Shown here: piece after piece, positions 1 to 8,923 of the stretch
Layout of the letters: every line of letters begins with the position of its first letter
How positions within the stretch are numbered: position 1 is the first letter of the stretch
NCBI GenBank assembly: GCA_963971535.1
Contig: OZ020589.1
Span: 57,431,976-57,495,975, forward strand
Source of the DNA: Notolepis coatsorum
Taxonomy: Eukaryota > Chordata > Actinopteri > Aulopiformes > Paralepididae
Reading direction: 5' to 3'
Length of the DNA stretch: 64,000 nucleotides
The notes under the pieces: model-generated
What the model saw: only the letters and a program-made list of their open reading frames with translations
What the model was told of the DNA's origin: nothing
Databases searched by the model: none
Made by a program: the position numbers and the translations under genes

Positions 1-717
1 ATGCAAAATAAATATTCAACATTATCTTTTGAGACTCCGCCTCAGACTCTTATCATTTGGCACTAAAAGCTAAACATTGTCAACATTATGTCATTAATTG
101 CGTGCATGTGTGGGAGAGGTCGATCAGTTAGCCACGTTAGCGTTAGCTAGGTTAGCCAGTTAACGCGAGCTAGATGGAAAGACAAACAACGTTACTGGTG
201 AAAAAGTGATTTACCTTGGAATACTCCTTTGCCAACTTGCTGTACTTTGCTTGCAGGTCTGCAGCTGGATTATGAATAGTCCCAACTTTAGCCAAGGTAA
301 CGTTAAGCTAAAACTAGCTTTTCAGATAGCTCTTCAGCTAATGCTAATAACACATCACAGCTCCCCGTCACACTGCTCTGTCGGGACGATGGCATTTAAG
401 TTATAATTATTTTGTCTCGTCTTGTTTTGGTCAACAATATCAACATACATGAAGAGACATTTCTTTTCCTGGTTTTTGTAAATAAAATGTTTGTGTCCTC
501 AGTTGTGGTCAACGATATTTAATTAACTATTTTGTCACGTTAGTGTCACACGGCCTTCAATAACGTGACGTCACGTCTCGTTGTCGTCATGAAAAAAAGC
601 TTTGTTGACGAACATCTTTAGTCATAATTTTCGTTGACAAAATTAACACCGCTGATGACTCTGCGATAGTGGGATGTATAAAGGACGGTGACGAGAGGGA
701 ATACCGGGAACTGGTAC
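1..717. other. No gene seen; AT-rich, possible DNA-transposon end near 590-655
   Basis: No coding frame resembling a known protein is visible. Around 590-655 the text reads like a weak end of a teleost DNA transposon (TTTTCGTTGACAAAATTAAC), but no partner end or target duplication was found, so I do not annotate an element. Confidence 0.4.
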
Positions 718-1321
718 ATTACATTTACATTTAGTCATTTAGCTGACGCTTTTATCCAAAGCGACTTACAAGTTCTGTACGACAAGTCATCAGGAAGGGT
801 ACAACTCTATCAGCTGAGTAACAATGTTCATCAAAGTGTTGCGTGTTACAGTGTAGGTTAGTTTATTAGGACAAGTGCACGACAGTAAGGTTAGTTAGGG
901 TTAGATTTTTTTTTTTGATTATTTTTATATATTTTTTTATTGTTTCAGATAATGGTTGAAGAAGTGCGTCTTTAGTCGACGGCGAAAGATTGGACGGGTT
1001 TCGGCTGTCCTAACTGTGGTGGGTAGTTCATTCCACCATTGTGGGGCAAGGACTGAGAATAGGCGACTTCTCTTTGATGACCCTCCCGGAGGCGTCTATG
1101 CTTTAAGCAAGTGGCTTGTCCTTCCGCGTTGCTCTGATTGGCCACTGATCTACGCTAGTTTCGCCCCCACGCCACGCTAGTTTTGCCCCAACGCCGGTAT
1201 GAGCGCGCATGAGCGTAGATAATAATAACACGCACGCTGAAATGGGTATCGTAGAACATGACATATTAGACAAACGCACGCAATTGGCACAAGTGTAAAT
1301 TATGCATTAGTTACTTAGTTT

Positions 1322-1400
1322 TAACGTCGATGCACTTAGCTCTACTCGTTCGTCAGCTGGCTGTGGAGCCTATGGTCACAAGTTCAAATCACTCTTAGTT
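1322..1400 (+). repeat. tRNA-like (pol III-like) sequence in E1 left arm
   Basis: A weak A-box-like TTAGCTCTACTCGTTCG lies about 45 bases before a B-box-like AGTTCAAATCA. The same sequence is inverted in the other arm at 2185-2262. Stem pairing is poor, so this is a tRNA-like relic or SINE head rather than a tRNA gene. Confidence 0.35.
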
Positions 1401-1435
1401 CAATATATATTTTTTTTGTACGTTTAATAAATTGA

Positions 1436-1530
1436 TCATCTCTCTATATTAACGTAACTAGCTATTCATATCAAACAAAATAACATTCATCTCTCTATAT
1501 TAACGTAACTAGCTATTCATATCAATCGAA
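1436..1530. repeat. Internal minisatellite units of E1, left arm
   Basis: Two tandem units contain CATCTCTCTATATTAACGTA followed by ACTAGCTATTCATATCAATC. The same core reappears inverted at 1975-2150 and is the core of the 42- and 73-bp arrays in the related elements at 40962 and 42871. Confidence 0.75.
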
Positions 1531-1974
1531 ATAAACTAGACTAAATATAGCCTATAGAACAGATTTTTACAGCCTAATCTAAAACAGATTTTTTACACAT
1601 TGGTTCAAACATGATCACGGAAGGTGACAACCCTAACATGTCATGTTGTGTCACAACAGAATGAGTAGGTGAGTGTTAGGCCTACAGAAAGTGTAATCTA
1701 TTGATTGACTTGCACGACCTAGTCAATTCGGTAGAAGAGTCTGGTGGGCGAGATTATGCATGACCAGCCTGTGATCTAAAAACTCCTGCCTGTGGCTGAA
1801 TAATGAAGCCCAAAGTTGCGTCACGCGCAAGAGCATAATACCTACTTATGCCGTGCTCAATATTAAAACTCACTGCTCGTCCACCCATAACTCAGAGATA
1901 AGCAATAATGTGCAGAGATAAGCAATAATGAAGTCGTGTTTTGAACATTTATGTTGTGTTGATGGAATCACGTT

Positions 1975-2150
1975 AATATAGAGAGATGAAAACAATACAA
2001 TACGTTATTTCAATTGATATGAATAGCTAGTTACATTAATATAGAGATGAACATTATTTCGATTGATATGAATAGCTAGTTACGTTAATATAGAGAGATG
2101 AACATTATTTCGATTGATATGAATAGCTAGTTACGTTAATATAGAGAGAT
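1975..2150. repeat. Internal minisatellite units of E1, right arm (inverted)
   Basis: Three tandem units of about 51-58 bp containing GATTGATATGAATAGCTAGT and TTAATATAGAGAGATGAA, the reverse complement of the left-arm units. Confidence 0.75.
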
Positions 2151-2184
2151 GATAAATTAATTAAACGTAAAAAAAATAAAAAAA

Positions 2185-2262
2185 ATTAACTAAGAGTGAT
2201 TTGAACTTGTGACCATAGGCTCCACAGCCAGCTGACGAACAAGTTGAGCTAAGTGAGTCAAT
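2185..2262 (-). repeat. tRNA-like sequence in E1 right arm
   Basis: Inverted copy of the tRNA-like segment at 1322-1400, here with TTAGCTCAACTTGTTCG and AGTTCAAATCA on the minus strand. Confidence 0.35.
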
Positions 2263-2290
2263 GTTAAAACTGAGTGACTGTGACTAATTT

Positions 2291-3172
2291 TTTCTTTGTA
2301 TTTAATTTTTTTATTATTTTTTAAACAAACACATAAACAAACAAACATGACAACACACGATAAGATATACAAGTATTAATTGTCAGAGCACATCCAATGA
2401 GATCACATTTTAGTTAATTGTCTTATATAAGATATACCCCTAATACCTGTTATCTAAAAAACCTACACACATATGCTCCAGCTCGAACCCCCCCCTCCCG
2501 GACCCCACCTTGAGAAGTACCTCCACTATCCCTCGCACCTAACCAGACACTACCATTATAAGCTAGCTTTTATTCTCTCCACCACTTCTAACCACATTGA
2601 CATTTTGGATTCATTGAGACCCAGAATTCTTGCTGTAGATATTTCTTGATAAATCACATCGAGATATGTAAGAAACCAAACTTTCTGGCAAATTTTTTCC
2701 GGTTGAAACCAGCGTGATGCGATCAGCTTTTTAGCTACTGTGATACCCGATAAAACCAATCTCTTTAGCTGTGGATTCACTACAAACTCAAAAACATCAT
2801 TCAATAGTAATACCGAGGGGTGTACAGGTATATTCCAAGATACGAGTTTTGATAATTGTTGGGTCACATCTTTCCAGAATGCCTTAACTGGTGGGCAGTC
2901 CCAATACATGTGCATAAATGTCCCTTCGTCCCCATTTGTACATTGGGAGCATTTGGAGTCTTGTTTAAGCCCCATTCGGCACAGTCTTATAGGAGTCAAG
3001 TATATCCTGTGAATATAGTTAAGATTGATTTGTTGATGATCCGGGTTCCTTGATGTAAGTCGGACATTTGCCCAGGCTCCTTGCCAATCAAAGTCATTTT
3101 CCAGGTCTGGTATATCCCTCCTCCAGACAGAGTCTAGTTGGAGGGTTTCATACGAGGACGTTAGTAATTGAT
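2291..3172 (-). mobile_element. 5'-truncated L1-clade LINE insertion
   Basis: A segment flanked by the perfect 16-bp direct repeat TGACTGTGACTAATTT (2275-2290 and 3173-3188). The minus-strand 3' end is A-rich, seen as T-runs at 2288-2330 on the plus strand. Both features are typical of L1 target-primed insertion. It lies inside the right arm of the Mutator-like element, so it is younger than that element. Confidence 0.85.
2556..3172 (-). pseudogene. L1 ORF2 C-terminal fragment
   Basis: The frame encodes the C-terminal end of an L1-type ORF2 protein. The putative zinc-knuckle-like CSQC...HMYWDCPPVKAFW block is clear at about 2850-2960, and the reading frame continues upstream without a stop past a YIHRIYLTPIRL stretch to about the 3172 truncation. 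Endonuclease and RT are absent because of 5' truncation. The C-terminal stop lies at 2556. Confidence 0.82.
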
Positions 3173-3279
3173 TGACTGTGACTAATTTATAATAATTTAC
3201 ACTTGTGCCAATTGCGTGCGTTTGTCTAATATGTCATGTTCTACGATACCCATTTCAGCGTGCGTGTGTGCGAGGGCTC

Positions 3280-3337
3280 TCGCATTATTATTATTATTAT
3301 TATTATTATCTACGCAGCGTGTGTGCGAGGGCTCTCG

Positions 3338-3418
<81 letters not shown>

Positions 3419-3464
3419 CTACGCTGCGTGTGTGCGAGGGCTCTCGCATTATTATTATTATTAA
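3280..3464. repeat. (ATT)n microsatellite in three blocks
   Basis: Runs of ATT at about 3288-3309, 3338-3418 and 3448-3463 are separated by two near-identical spacers containing CTACGC(A/T)GCGTGTGTGCGAG. It expanded in the right arm of E1; the left arm has only a short AATAATAA at the matching place. Confidence 0.9.
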
Positions 3465-3760
3465 TGCGCGCTCATACCGGCGTGGGGGCAAAACCAGCGT
3501 GGGGGCGAAACTAGCGTAGATCAGTGGCCAATCAGAGCCACACGGAAGGACAAGCCACTTGCTTAAAGCATAGACGCCTCCCGGAGCTTGAATAGGAGTA
3601 GGTCTGAGGCGGCCAGAAGATGCAGAGCGTAGGGGTCTTAGGGTGTGTAGTTAGAGACCATTGACCGGAGGTAGGCGGGAGCGGTTCCCTTTGTTCCCGG
3701 TATGCTAGGTCGAGGGCCTTGAAGCGGATACGTGCAGCAATGGGGAGCCAGTGCAGGTCC

Positions 3761-4471
3761 CTAAGAAGTCGGGTGACATGGGCCGACATCGGTAGGTTTG
3801 AGATCAGGCGGGCCGCTGCATTCTGAATGAGTTGAAGAGGCTTGGTGGCAGTGGCCGGGAGGCCAGTGAGCAGTGCGTTGCAGTAGTCGAGGCGGGAGAT
3901 GACTGTTGATTGGACGAGGAGTTGGGTGGCTTCTTTTGTCAGGAAGGGGCCTGACGTTGCTCAGGAGGAATCTGCAGGTTCTGGTTGTCGCTGCGATGTG
4001 AGCAGAGAAGTTCAACTGGTCGTCGAGGACAACACCAAGGTTCTTGGCGGTCGGGGACGCGGTCACAGCTGCATTCTCGACTGTGATGGAAAGGTCGGTC
4101 AGGGGGGAGGATTTGGCCGGCAGGTGGAGCAATTCTGTTTTGCTTAGGTTCAGTTTGAGGTGGTTGGTTGTCATCCAGGCGGAGATGTCGGACAGACAGG
4201 CTGAGATCCGCTCAGAGACGTGGATATCTGAGGGAGGGAAGGAGAGGAGGAGTTGAGTATCATCGGCATAACAATGATACGAGAAGCCATGAGACATGTT
4301 ACCCAGTGATTTAGTGTAGAGGGAGAAGAGAAGGGGTCCTAGGACCGAGCCCTGGGGGACACTCGTCCGCAGGAGGCGGGTGGCCGACAGGGTCCCTCTC
4401 CATGACACTTGGTAGGAGCGGTCATTGAGGTATGATGTCAGCCATGTCAGCGCAGAGCCAGCCACTCCCAT
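3761..4471 (-). pseudogene. L2 LINE reverse transcriptase, C-terminal part
   Basis: This 236-residue frame contains RT palm motifs: PQGSVLGPLLFSLYT near residue 38 and the catalytic YADDTQLLLSF near residue 68, followed by LKLNLSKTELL typical of the L2/CR1 group. It continues the endonuclease frame at 4570-6093 after a frame break. Downstream, 3532-3789 in another frame shows LHWLPIAARIRFKAL, the common C-terminal motif of this LINE group, so at least one more frameshift lies near 3780. Confidence 0.82.
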
Positions 4472-4569
4472 TCATGCGAGGGCCACAAGGAGGATCTGAT
4501 GGTTGACTGTGTCGAAGGCTGCAGATAGATCTAGGAGAATCAGGACAGAGGAGAGGCCTTTCGCTTTTG

Positions 4570-6093
4570 CTAAGTGAAGTGCCTCTGTGACCGCAATGAG
4601 GGCCGTTTCTGTGGAGTGGCCAGTCCGGAAACCAGACTATGGTCTGGAGGAGTGGGGAGGGTAGCCGGTCCAGCTGGCATGTAGTCGGACAGTTCGATGT
4701 TACCAGTGTCAGGGTCTCGGCTTCTGTAATGGGAGAGAAAGATGAGACGAGGATGAGGATCTCGATTCAGTATTTGGAATGGGTGGGGGTTGGGAAAAGG
4801 ATCTGCGGATGTTCTCCACTTTTTCCTCAAAGAAGATTGCGAAGTCTTCGGCAGAGAAAGATGAGGGAGGAGGGGGTGGGGGGGAGTGAGGAGGGAGGAC
4901 ATGGTAGCATGCAGTTTGCGAAGATTCTTGGCATAGGCCTCGATCCTATGGTGAAAGAAAGAAGCTTTGGCATTAGTAATGGTTTTGGAGAATGTCAACA
5001 ATAGGTTGTGATATGTGTCGATGTCAGCAGTGAGGCGTGGCTTTCTATACTTCCTCTCAGCCGCTCTCAGGACCGGTCTTTGTTCTCTCACTGCATCTGT
5101 CAGCCATGGACTCGGTGGGGAACGGCGGGCAGGTTTCTCAACGAGGGGACAGAGCTTGTCGAAGGAGGTTGCAAGGGCTGAGAGGAGGGTGGAGGTTGCC
5201 ATCTCTGTGGGGAGAGCAGAGAAGGTGTCACTCAAAGGTAGAGCGGATAGTATGTCAGAGGAGAGGGTGGAGGGGGATAGGGAGGGCAGGTTGCGTCTGA
5301 GTGAGACGGTTTGAGTTGGGGTGAAGACCTTTCGGTTAAGCATGAAAGTTAGTGAGAAGGATATGAAGGAATGGTCAGATACATGTAGGGGAGTTACCGT
5401 GGTGTTAATGATGCTGGAGTAACGGGAAAATATGAGATCCAAGGAGTTGCCTGCTTTGTGGGTGGGAGGCATGGCAGTGGGAGTCAGGTCAAACGATTGT
5501 AGGAGGGAGACCACTGGGACCGACTGAGATGAGTCAGGCAGGTTGAAGTCGCCCAATAGAAGGAGAGGGGTACCATCTTCCGGTAAGGAGCTTAGAAGCA
5601 TGTCCAGCTCATCTGTGACGTGATCAAGCGGACCTGGAGGGCAATAGAGTGTAACAATGGTGAGATTGAAAGGATTAGAGACAGATACTGCATGATATTC
5701 GAGAGAGGAGAGTGACAGTTCTGGGAGTGGTGTTAAGTTTGTAGCCCATGAAGGAGATGTCATGAGGCCAGTGCCTCCACCCCGTCTGGAAGGTCGAGGT
5801 GTGTGTGTGAAGTTATGGTTTGTAGATAATGCTGCAGGTGTTGATGAGTTATTGGGGGTTATCCAGGTCTCAGTTAGAGCCAGAAGCAGCAGATTTTCAC
5901 TATGGGCGTAGGCAGTAATGAAGTCAGCTTTCTTGACTGCTGATTGACAATTCCATAAGCCTCCCCGTACTGTGACAGGTGTATTAGTGGCTGTAGGAGG
6001 ATAGGAGAGATTAGCCGGGTTGCTAGCAAACTGCCGTGGATGGGTTAAATCTGTTCTGGAGGAGCAGATTATGGATACAGGTATGAGACACAT
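4570..6093 (-). pseudogene. L2 LINE endonuclease plus N-terminal part of the RT polyprotein
   Basis: The 507-residue frame holds an apurinic/apyrimidinic-type endonuclease used in target-primed reverse transcription. Visible motifs in order are LALTETW near residue 72, LLLGDFNLPDSS near 183 and VSDHSFISFSL near 240, matching the catalytic E, the D/N pair and the terminal SDH of LINE endonucleases. After about residue 400 the frame leaves the expected pre-RT sequence and ends, while its continuation appears in other frames at 4470-4800. It is therefore frameshifted rather than a natural protein end. The start used is the first ATG; the element may begin further upstream. Confidence 0.8.
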
Positions 6094-6352
6094 TGTGGTG
6101 TCAAGAGTGGCAGGGAGAAAGTTGAAGGGAGTAGGGCGGAAGCGAGGTAGTAGAGAAATAGCAGAGTGGGAGGGAAAAGAAAAATGTTCAGAGTGGAGTG
6201 AACGATAGGATTATGGTGTACTTAGCACTAGCTGGATCGGTGGATCCCTCAGTGGATAACTCCAGGAAAACTCCTCTTTGTCCCTCTTCGTTTTCTTGAT
6301 GCTTCGCTGACGCTATGGCAGCAAGCCTTTAAATCACTATCACTAATTATTT

Positions 6353-6717
6353 CTGTCAGCTGGGTGAAACTACTTTACAATTAACAATTTCCACAACACA
6401 ATTCTTAGTCACACACTTCAAAATGATGTACACAAGTATTATTCCGTTAAATGATCCTACCCTCTCTGCTGTTTGTCATCAGAATGATTTCAACAGAGAA
6501 AAAGCTGGTATTTAACAGAAAAACCTGTCTCAAGTGCCCACTCAACTACACAAAAGCCACATGCACAATGGCCACGCCTCCAGTTTCTGTCAGCTGGGTG
6601 AAACTACTTTACAATTAACAATTTTCACAACACAATTCTTAGTCACACACTTCAAAATGATGTACACAAGTATTATTCAGTTAAATAATCCTACCCTCTC
6701 TGCTGTTTGTCATCAGC
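6353..6717. repeat. 131-bp direct duplication with 104-bp spacer
   Basis: 6353-6483 and 6588-6717 are almost identical, both starting TTTCTGTCAGCTGGGTGAAA and ending GCTGTTTGTCATCAG, with only a few substitutions. The period is about 235 bp. The second copy abuts the LINE fragment at 6715, so this may be a tandem remnant in its 5' flank. Confidence 0.85.
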
Positions 6718-7620
6718 AGACTGGTAGTGGACTTCGTCACATGGTGCGATAAAAACAACCTGCAGCTAAATGTGGCGAAGACCAGGGAACTGGTGGTGGA
6801 GCTGGGGAGGAGGAGTGCACCTGTGACCCCTGCACCTGTGACCCCCGTTCCATCAGGGGAGTCGATGTGGACATGGTTGAGGACTACAAATACCTCGGTG
6901 TGCACATCGACAACAAACTGAACGGGTCAAAACACGCAGAGGCACTGTACAAGAAGGGCCATAGCCGACTCTACTTCCTCAGAAGGCTGAGATCATTCAA
7001 TGTCTGTACAAGGATGTTGAGGATGTTCTATGAGTCGGTGGTGGCGGGCGCCTTCTTGTACGCTGTGACCTGCTGGGGCAGCGGACTGAGAGCAGGGGAC
7101 ACAAACAGGAAGATAAGCTGGTCAGGAAGGCCAGTAGCGTGGTTGGGGTGGAGCTGGACTCCCTAGCGAGGGTGGCGGAGAGGAGGAGCCTTGCTAAGCT
7201 CCAGGCCATCAGGGAAAACCCCTCCCACCCACTATACACAGACTTGGCTGACAGGAGGAGCATGTTCAGTGCTAGGCTAACACTACCTAAATGCACCACT
7301 GAACGGCACAGGAAGTCCTTCATTCCAACAGCCATCAGACTATACAATGCATCACTGTGCCTCACTGCATCACTGAGCACAGAGTGACAGTTACCATCTT
7401 CCTGGACTCTTACTTTTGAAACAGCACTGTGCCATACTGCACCTACTGTAGACCTCAGTATATTTTTACTGTATTTATTTACTGTATATTTTATTCCATT
7501 TTTATTTAATTTTATTCTACTCTTATCTTAGGCAATTTAATTTGTTTTGTTATTCTTATTTGTGACCTGTTCTGTCTAAATGTTTAACACTTTGATTGCC
7601 TAAGGCTAAATTCATGATAT
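6715..7620 (+). pseudogene. CR1/Rex1-like LINE fragment (end of RT, C-terminus, 3' UTR)
   Basis: In changing frames the segment encodes the end of a LINE RT: WCDKNNLQLNVAKTRELVVE near 6740, then EDYKYLGVHIDNKLN...YKKGHSRLYFLRRLRSFNV near 6877-7000, then GVELDSLARVAERRSLAKL and RHRKSFIPTAIRLYNASL near 7140-7350. At least two frame breaks (about 6870 and 7110) make it a pseudogene. Endonuclease and the catalytic YADD block are absent. The end of the 3' UTR is not sharply defined. Confidence 0.78.
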
Positions 7621-8540
7621 ACCATCCGTTGCCAGCTCTATTTAACATGGAGAAGTTCCCCTTCTTTGCAGGGCTATAACTTTTTAAATTCTATTGCTAG
7701 ATTGCCATTATTAGGGCCCATTCAAGGTCCTATATGTATTGTTCATGGTGTAGCAACGTTAAACTTTTTCATTCACATATTCATACTAAAATATGGTCTA
7801 AGGTATAAGTATGTTTTCATCTCTTTCTGCAGCTTTCTCCAGAACGTGATTTATAGCCCCAAATGCATTATGTGGATGATGAAATACAGTTTGATAGCAA
7901 TCGGCGCGATATAAAAAATTCCAACAGGACGTACTTCTGGAAGTTACTACACGTCATCTGATGTTGACCGGATGGGCGAGGGGGCGTTTATAATTCCGTG
8001 GGCAGCGTTATACCATTCATCTAATGTGGGTCATATGTTCATCAGATCAGTTAGTATCGAACACGGTAATATTACACGCTAAAACTCACCCCAGTCTCCT
8101 CGGGCCGTTGGGCGATCAGCGTGGGGTAGACAGTTTTCCATTATGGGATGTCGAAATACCCGGTCCATTTCCAGGTTATATAATAGTATATACGTCCAAA
8201 TCATGTTGTTTATCGAGTTATTGGCAACGGATCGCTATGTATTGTGTCGAGCTCGAGTCCCGGGACCTATAGCGAGTGCCCGGAAGTAATATGGGTGATC
8301 ACCACTTCATCCACATGACTTCCTGTTTGGCGCTTCTGCCGATCGGCCACCAGATGGCGCTCTTGAACCGCTAGAGGATTGAGAGGAGCTCAGAACTGTG
8401 TGTGAAGGCTGCAGAGGGGAAATATGATTCCGATCACAGATTTTTGAAATATTGATATTAAAGACAAGTTACGGCGTCCTCGGCAACTTTAGCATGGCTA
8501 GGAAAGACGTCTAAACACGTTTTCGGCACTTAAAGTGTTG
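7621..8540. other. No gene recognised
   Basis: No known protein, long inverted repeat or clear element end is visible. At 8347-8361 there is a CCACCAGATGGCGCT motif resembling the vertebrate CTCF core. Confidence 0.4.
8347..8361 (+). promoter_or_regulatory. CTCF-like motif
   Basis: CCACCAGATGGCGCT fits the degenerate CTCF core CCASYAGRKGGCR. A motif match alone does not show binding. Confidence 0.25.
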
Positions 8541-8615
8541 AGCGATTTTCAGTGTCAAATTTCCCTCTGGATAATAAAAGTATTTATATTCTATTCTATT
8601 CTATTCTATTCTATG
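8541..8615 (+). repeat. CR1-type LINE 3' tail with ATTCT microsatellite
   Basis: CAAATTTCCCTCTGGATAAT followed by AAAAGTATTT and five ATTCT repeats matches the 3' end of CR1/Rex1-like teleost LINEs, which end in short tandem repeats. Only the tail is present. Confidence 0.65.
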
Positions 8616-8840
8616 TATGGTGTATTGTAAATAGTTTATATTGTTTTAAGTTATATGTTTATGTTTATGTTATATTCCTTATGTTTATAAAATGTTATGA
8701 AGTGCTGGCTGTTGTGTTATGTTTGTCATATTTTTCAAAACACATGTACTCACTAATGTTAATGTGGCAAGTGATTGTGATTAGTATTTGTTTGTTAGAA
8801 AATAGAAATGACATGACTGTTGTACTTAATTCAGTGTTAG
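8616..8840. other. No feature seen
   Basis: AT-rich sequence with no recognisable gene or repeat. Its last bases, TTAG (8837-8840), form the target repeat of the following LTR element. Confidence 0.4.
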
Positions 8841-8922
8841 TGTGACACACATAGACTGTATGTGATCACAGTGTTTTTATTTGTTTTGAATACATATGCA
8901 CCTTTAAGGGACTATTTAGTTT
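8841..8922 (+). repeat. Truncated 5' LTR of the Gypsy element
   Basis: 82 bp nearly identical to 12166-12247, then an abrupt change to RT coding sequence. Confidence 0.85.
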
Positions 8923-8923
8923 T

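Larger units (their letters stand above)
1092..3577. mobile_element. Mutator-like (MULE) foldback transposon, non-autonomous (copy E1)
   Basis: The ends are GCGTCTATGC at 1092 and GCATAGACGC ending at 3577, flanked by the direct 9-bp repeat CTCCCGGAG (1083-1091 and 3578-3586). The uninterrupted L2 copy at 32575-33006 has this target only once. The inverted arms extend several hundred bases: 1092-1530 is the inverse of sequence at 1975-2290 plus 3189-3577. A 9-bp duplication with long inverted arms is characteristic of Mutator-like elements. No transposase is present. The target is nearly palindromic, so 7 bp with slightly longer ends is also possible. The right arm carries an ATT microsatellite and an L1 insertion. 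Confidence 0.8.
718..6330 (-). mobile_element. L2-clade LINE, nearly full length, split by a Mutator-like element
   Basis: The minus strand reads 5' region (about 6330), endonuclease frame, reverse-transcriptase frame, C-terminal piece and the conserved teleost L2-type 3' tail, whose plus-strand complement at 718-775 reads CATTTAGTCATTTAGCTGAC followed by a CGCTTTTATCC motif. The element is interrupted at 1092-3577 by a Mutator-like transposon; the flanks 718-1091 and 3578 onward join precisely as in a second uninterrupted 3' copy at 32575-33006. Removing the insertion leaves about 3.1 kb. The coding part has frameshifts, so it is probably inactive. The 5' end is approximate. Confidence 0.85.

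Noticed and set aside
956-1180. 74-codon plus-strand frame
   Set aside because: It is the antisense of the L2 3' region joined to the Mutator-like end.
3205-3519. Overlapping frames of poly-Leu, poly-Ile, poly-Tyr and poly-Asn
   Set aside because: Pure translation of the ATT microsatellite in all frames.
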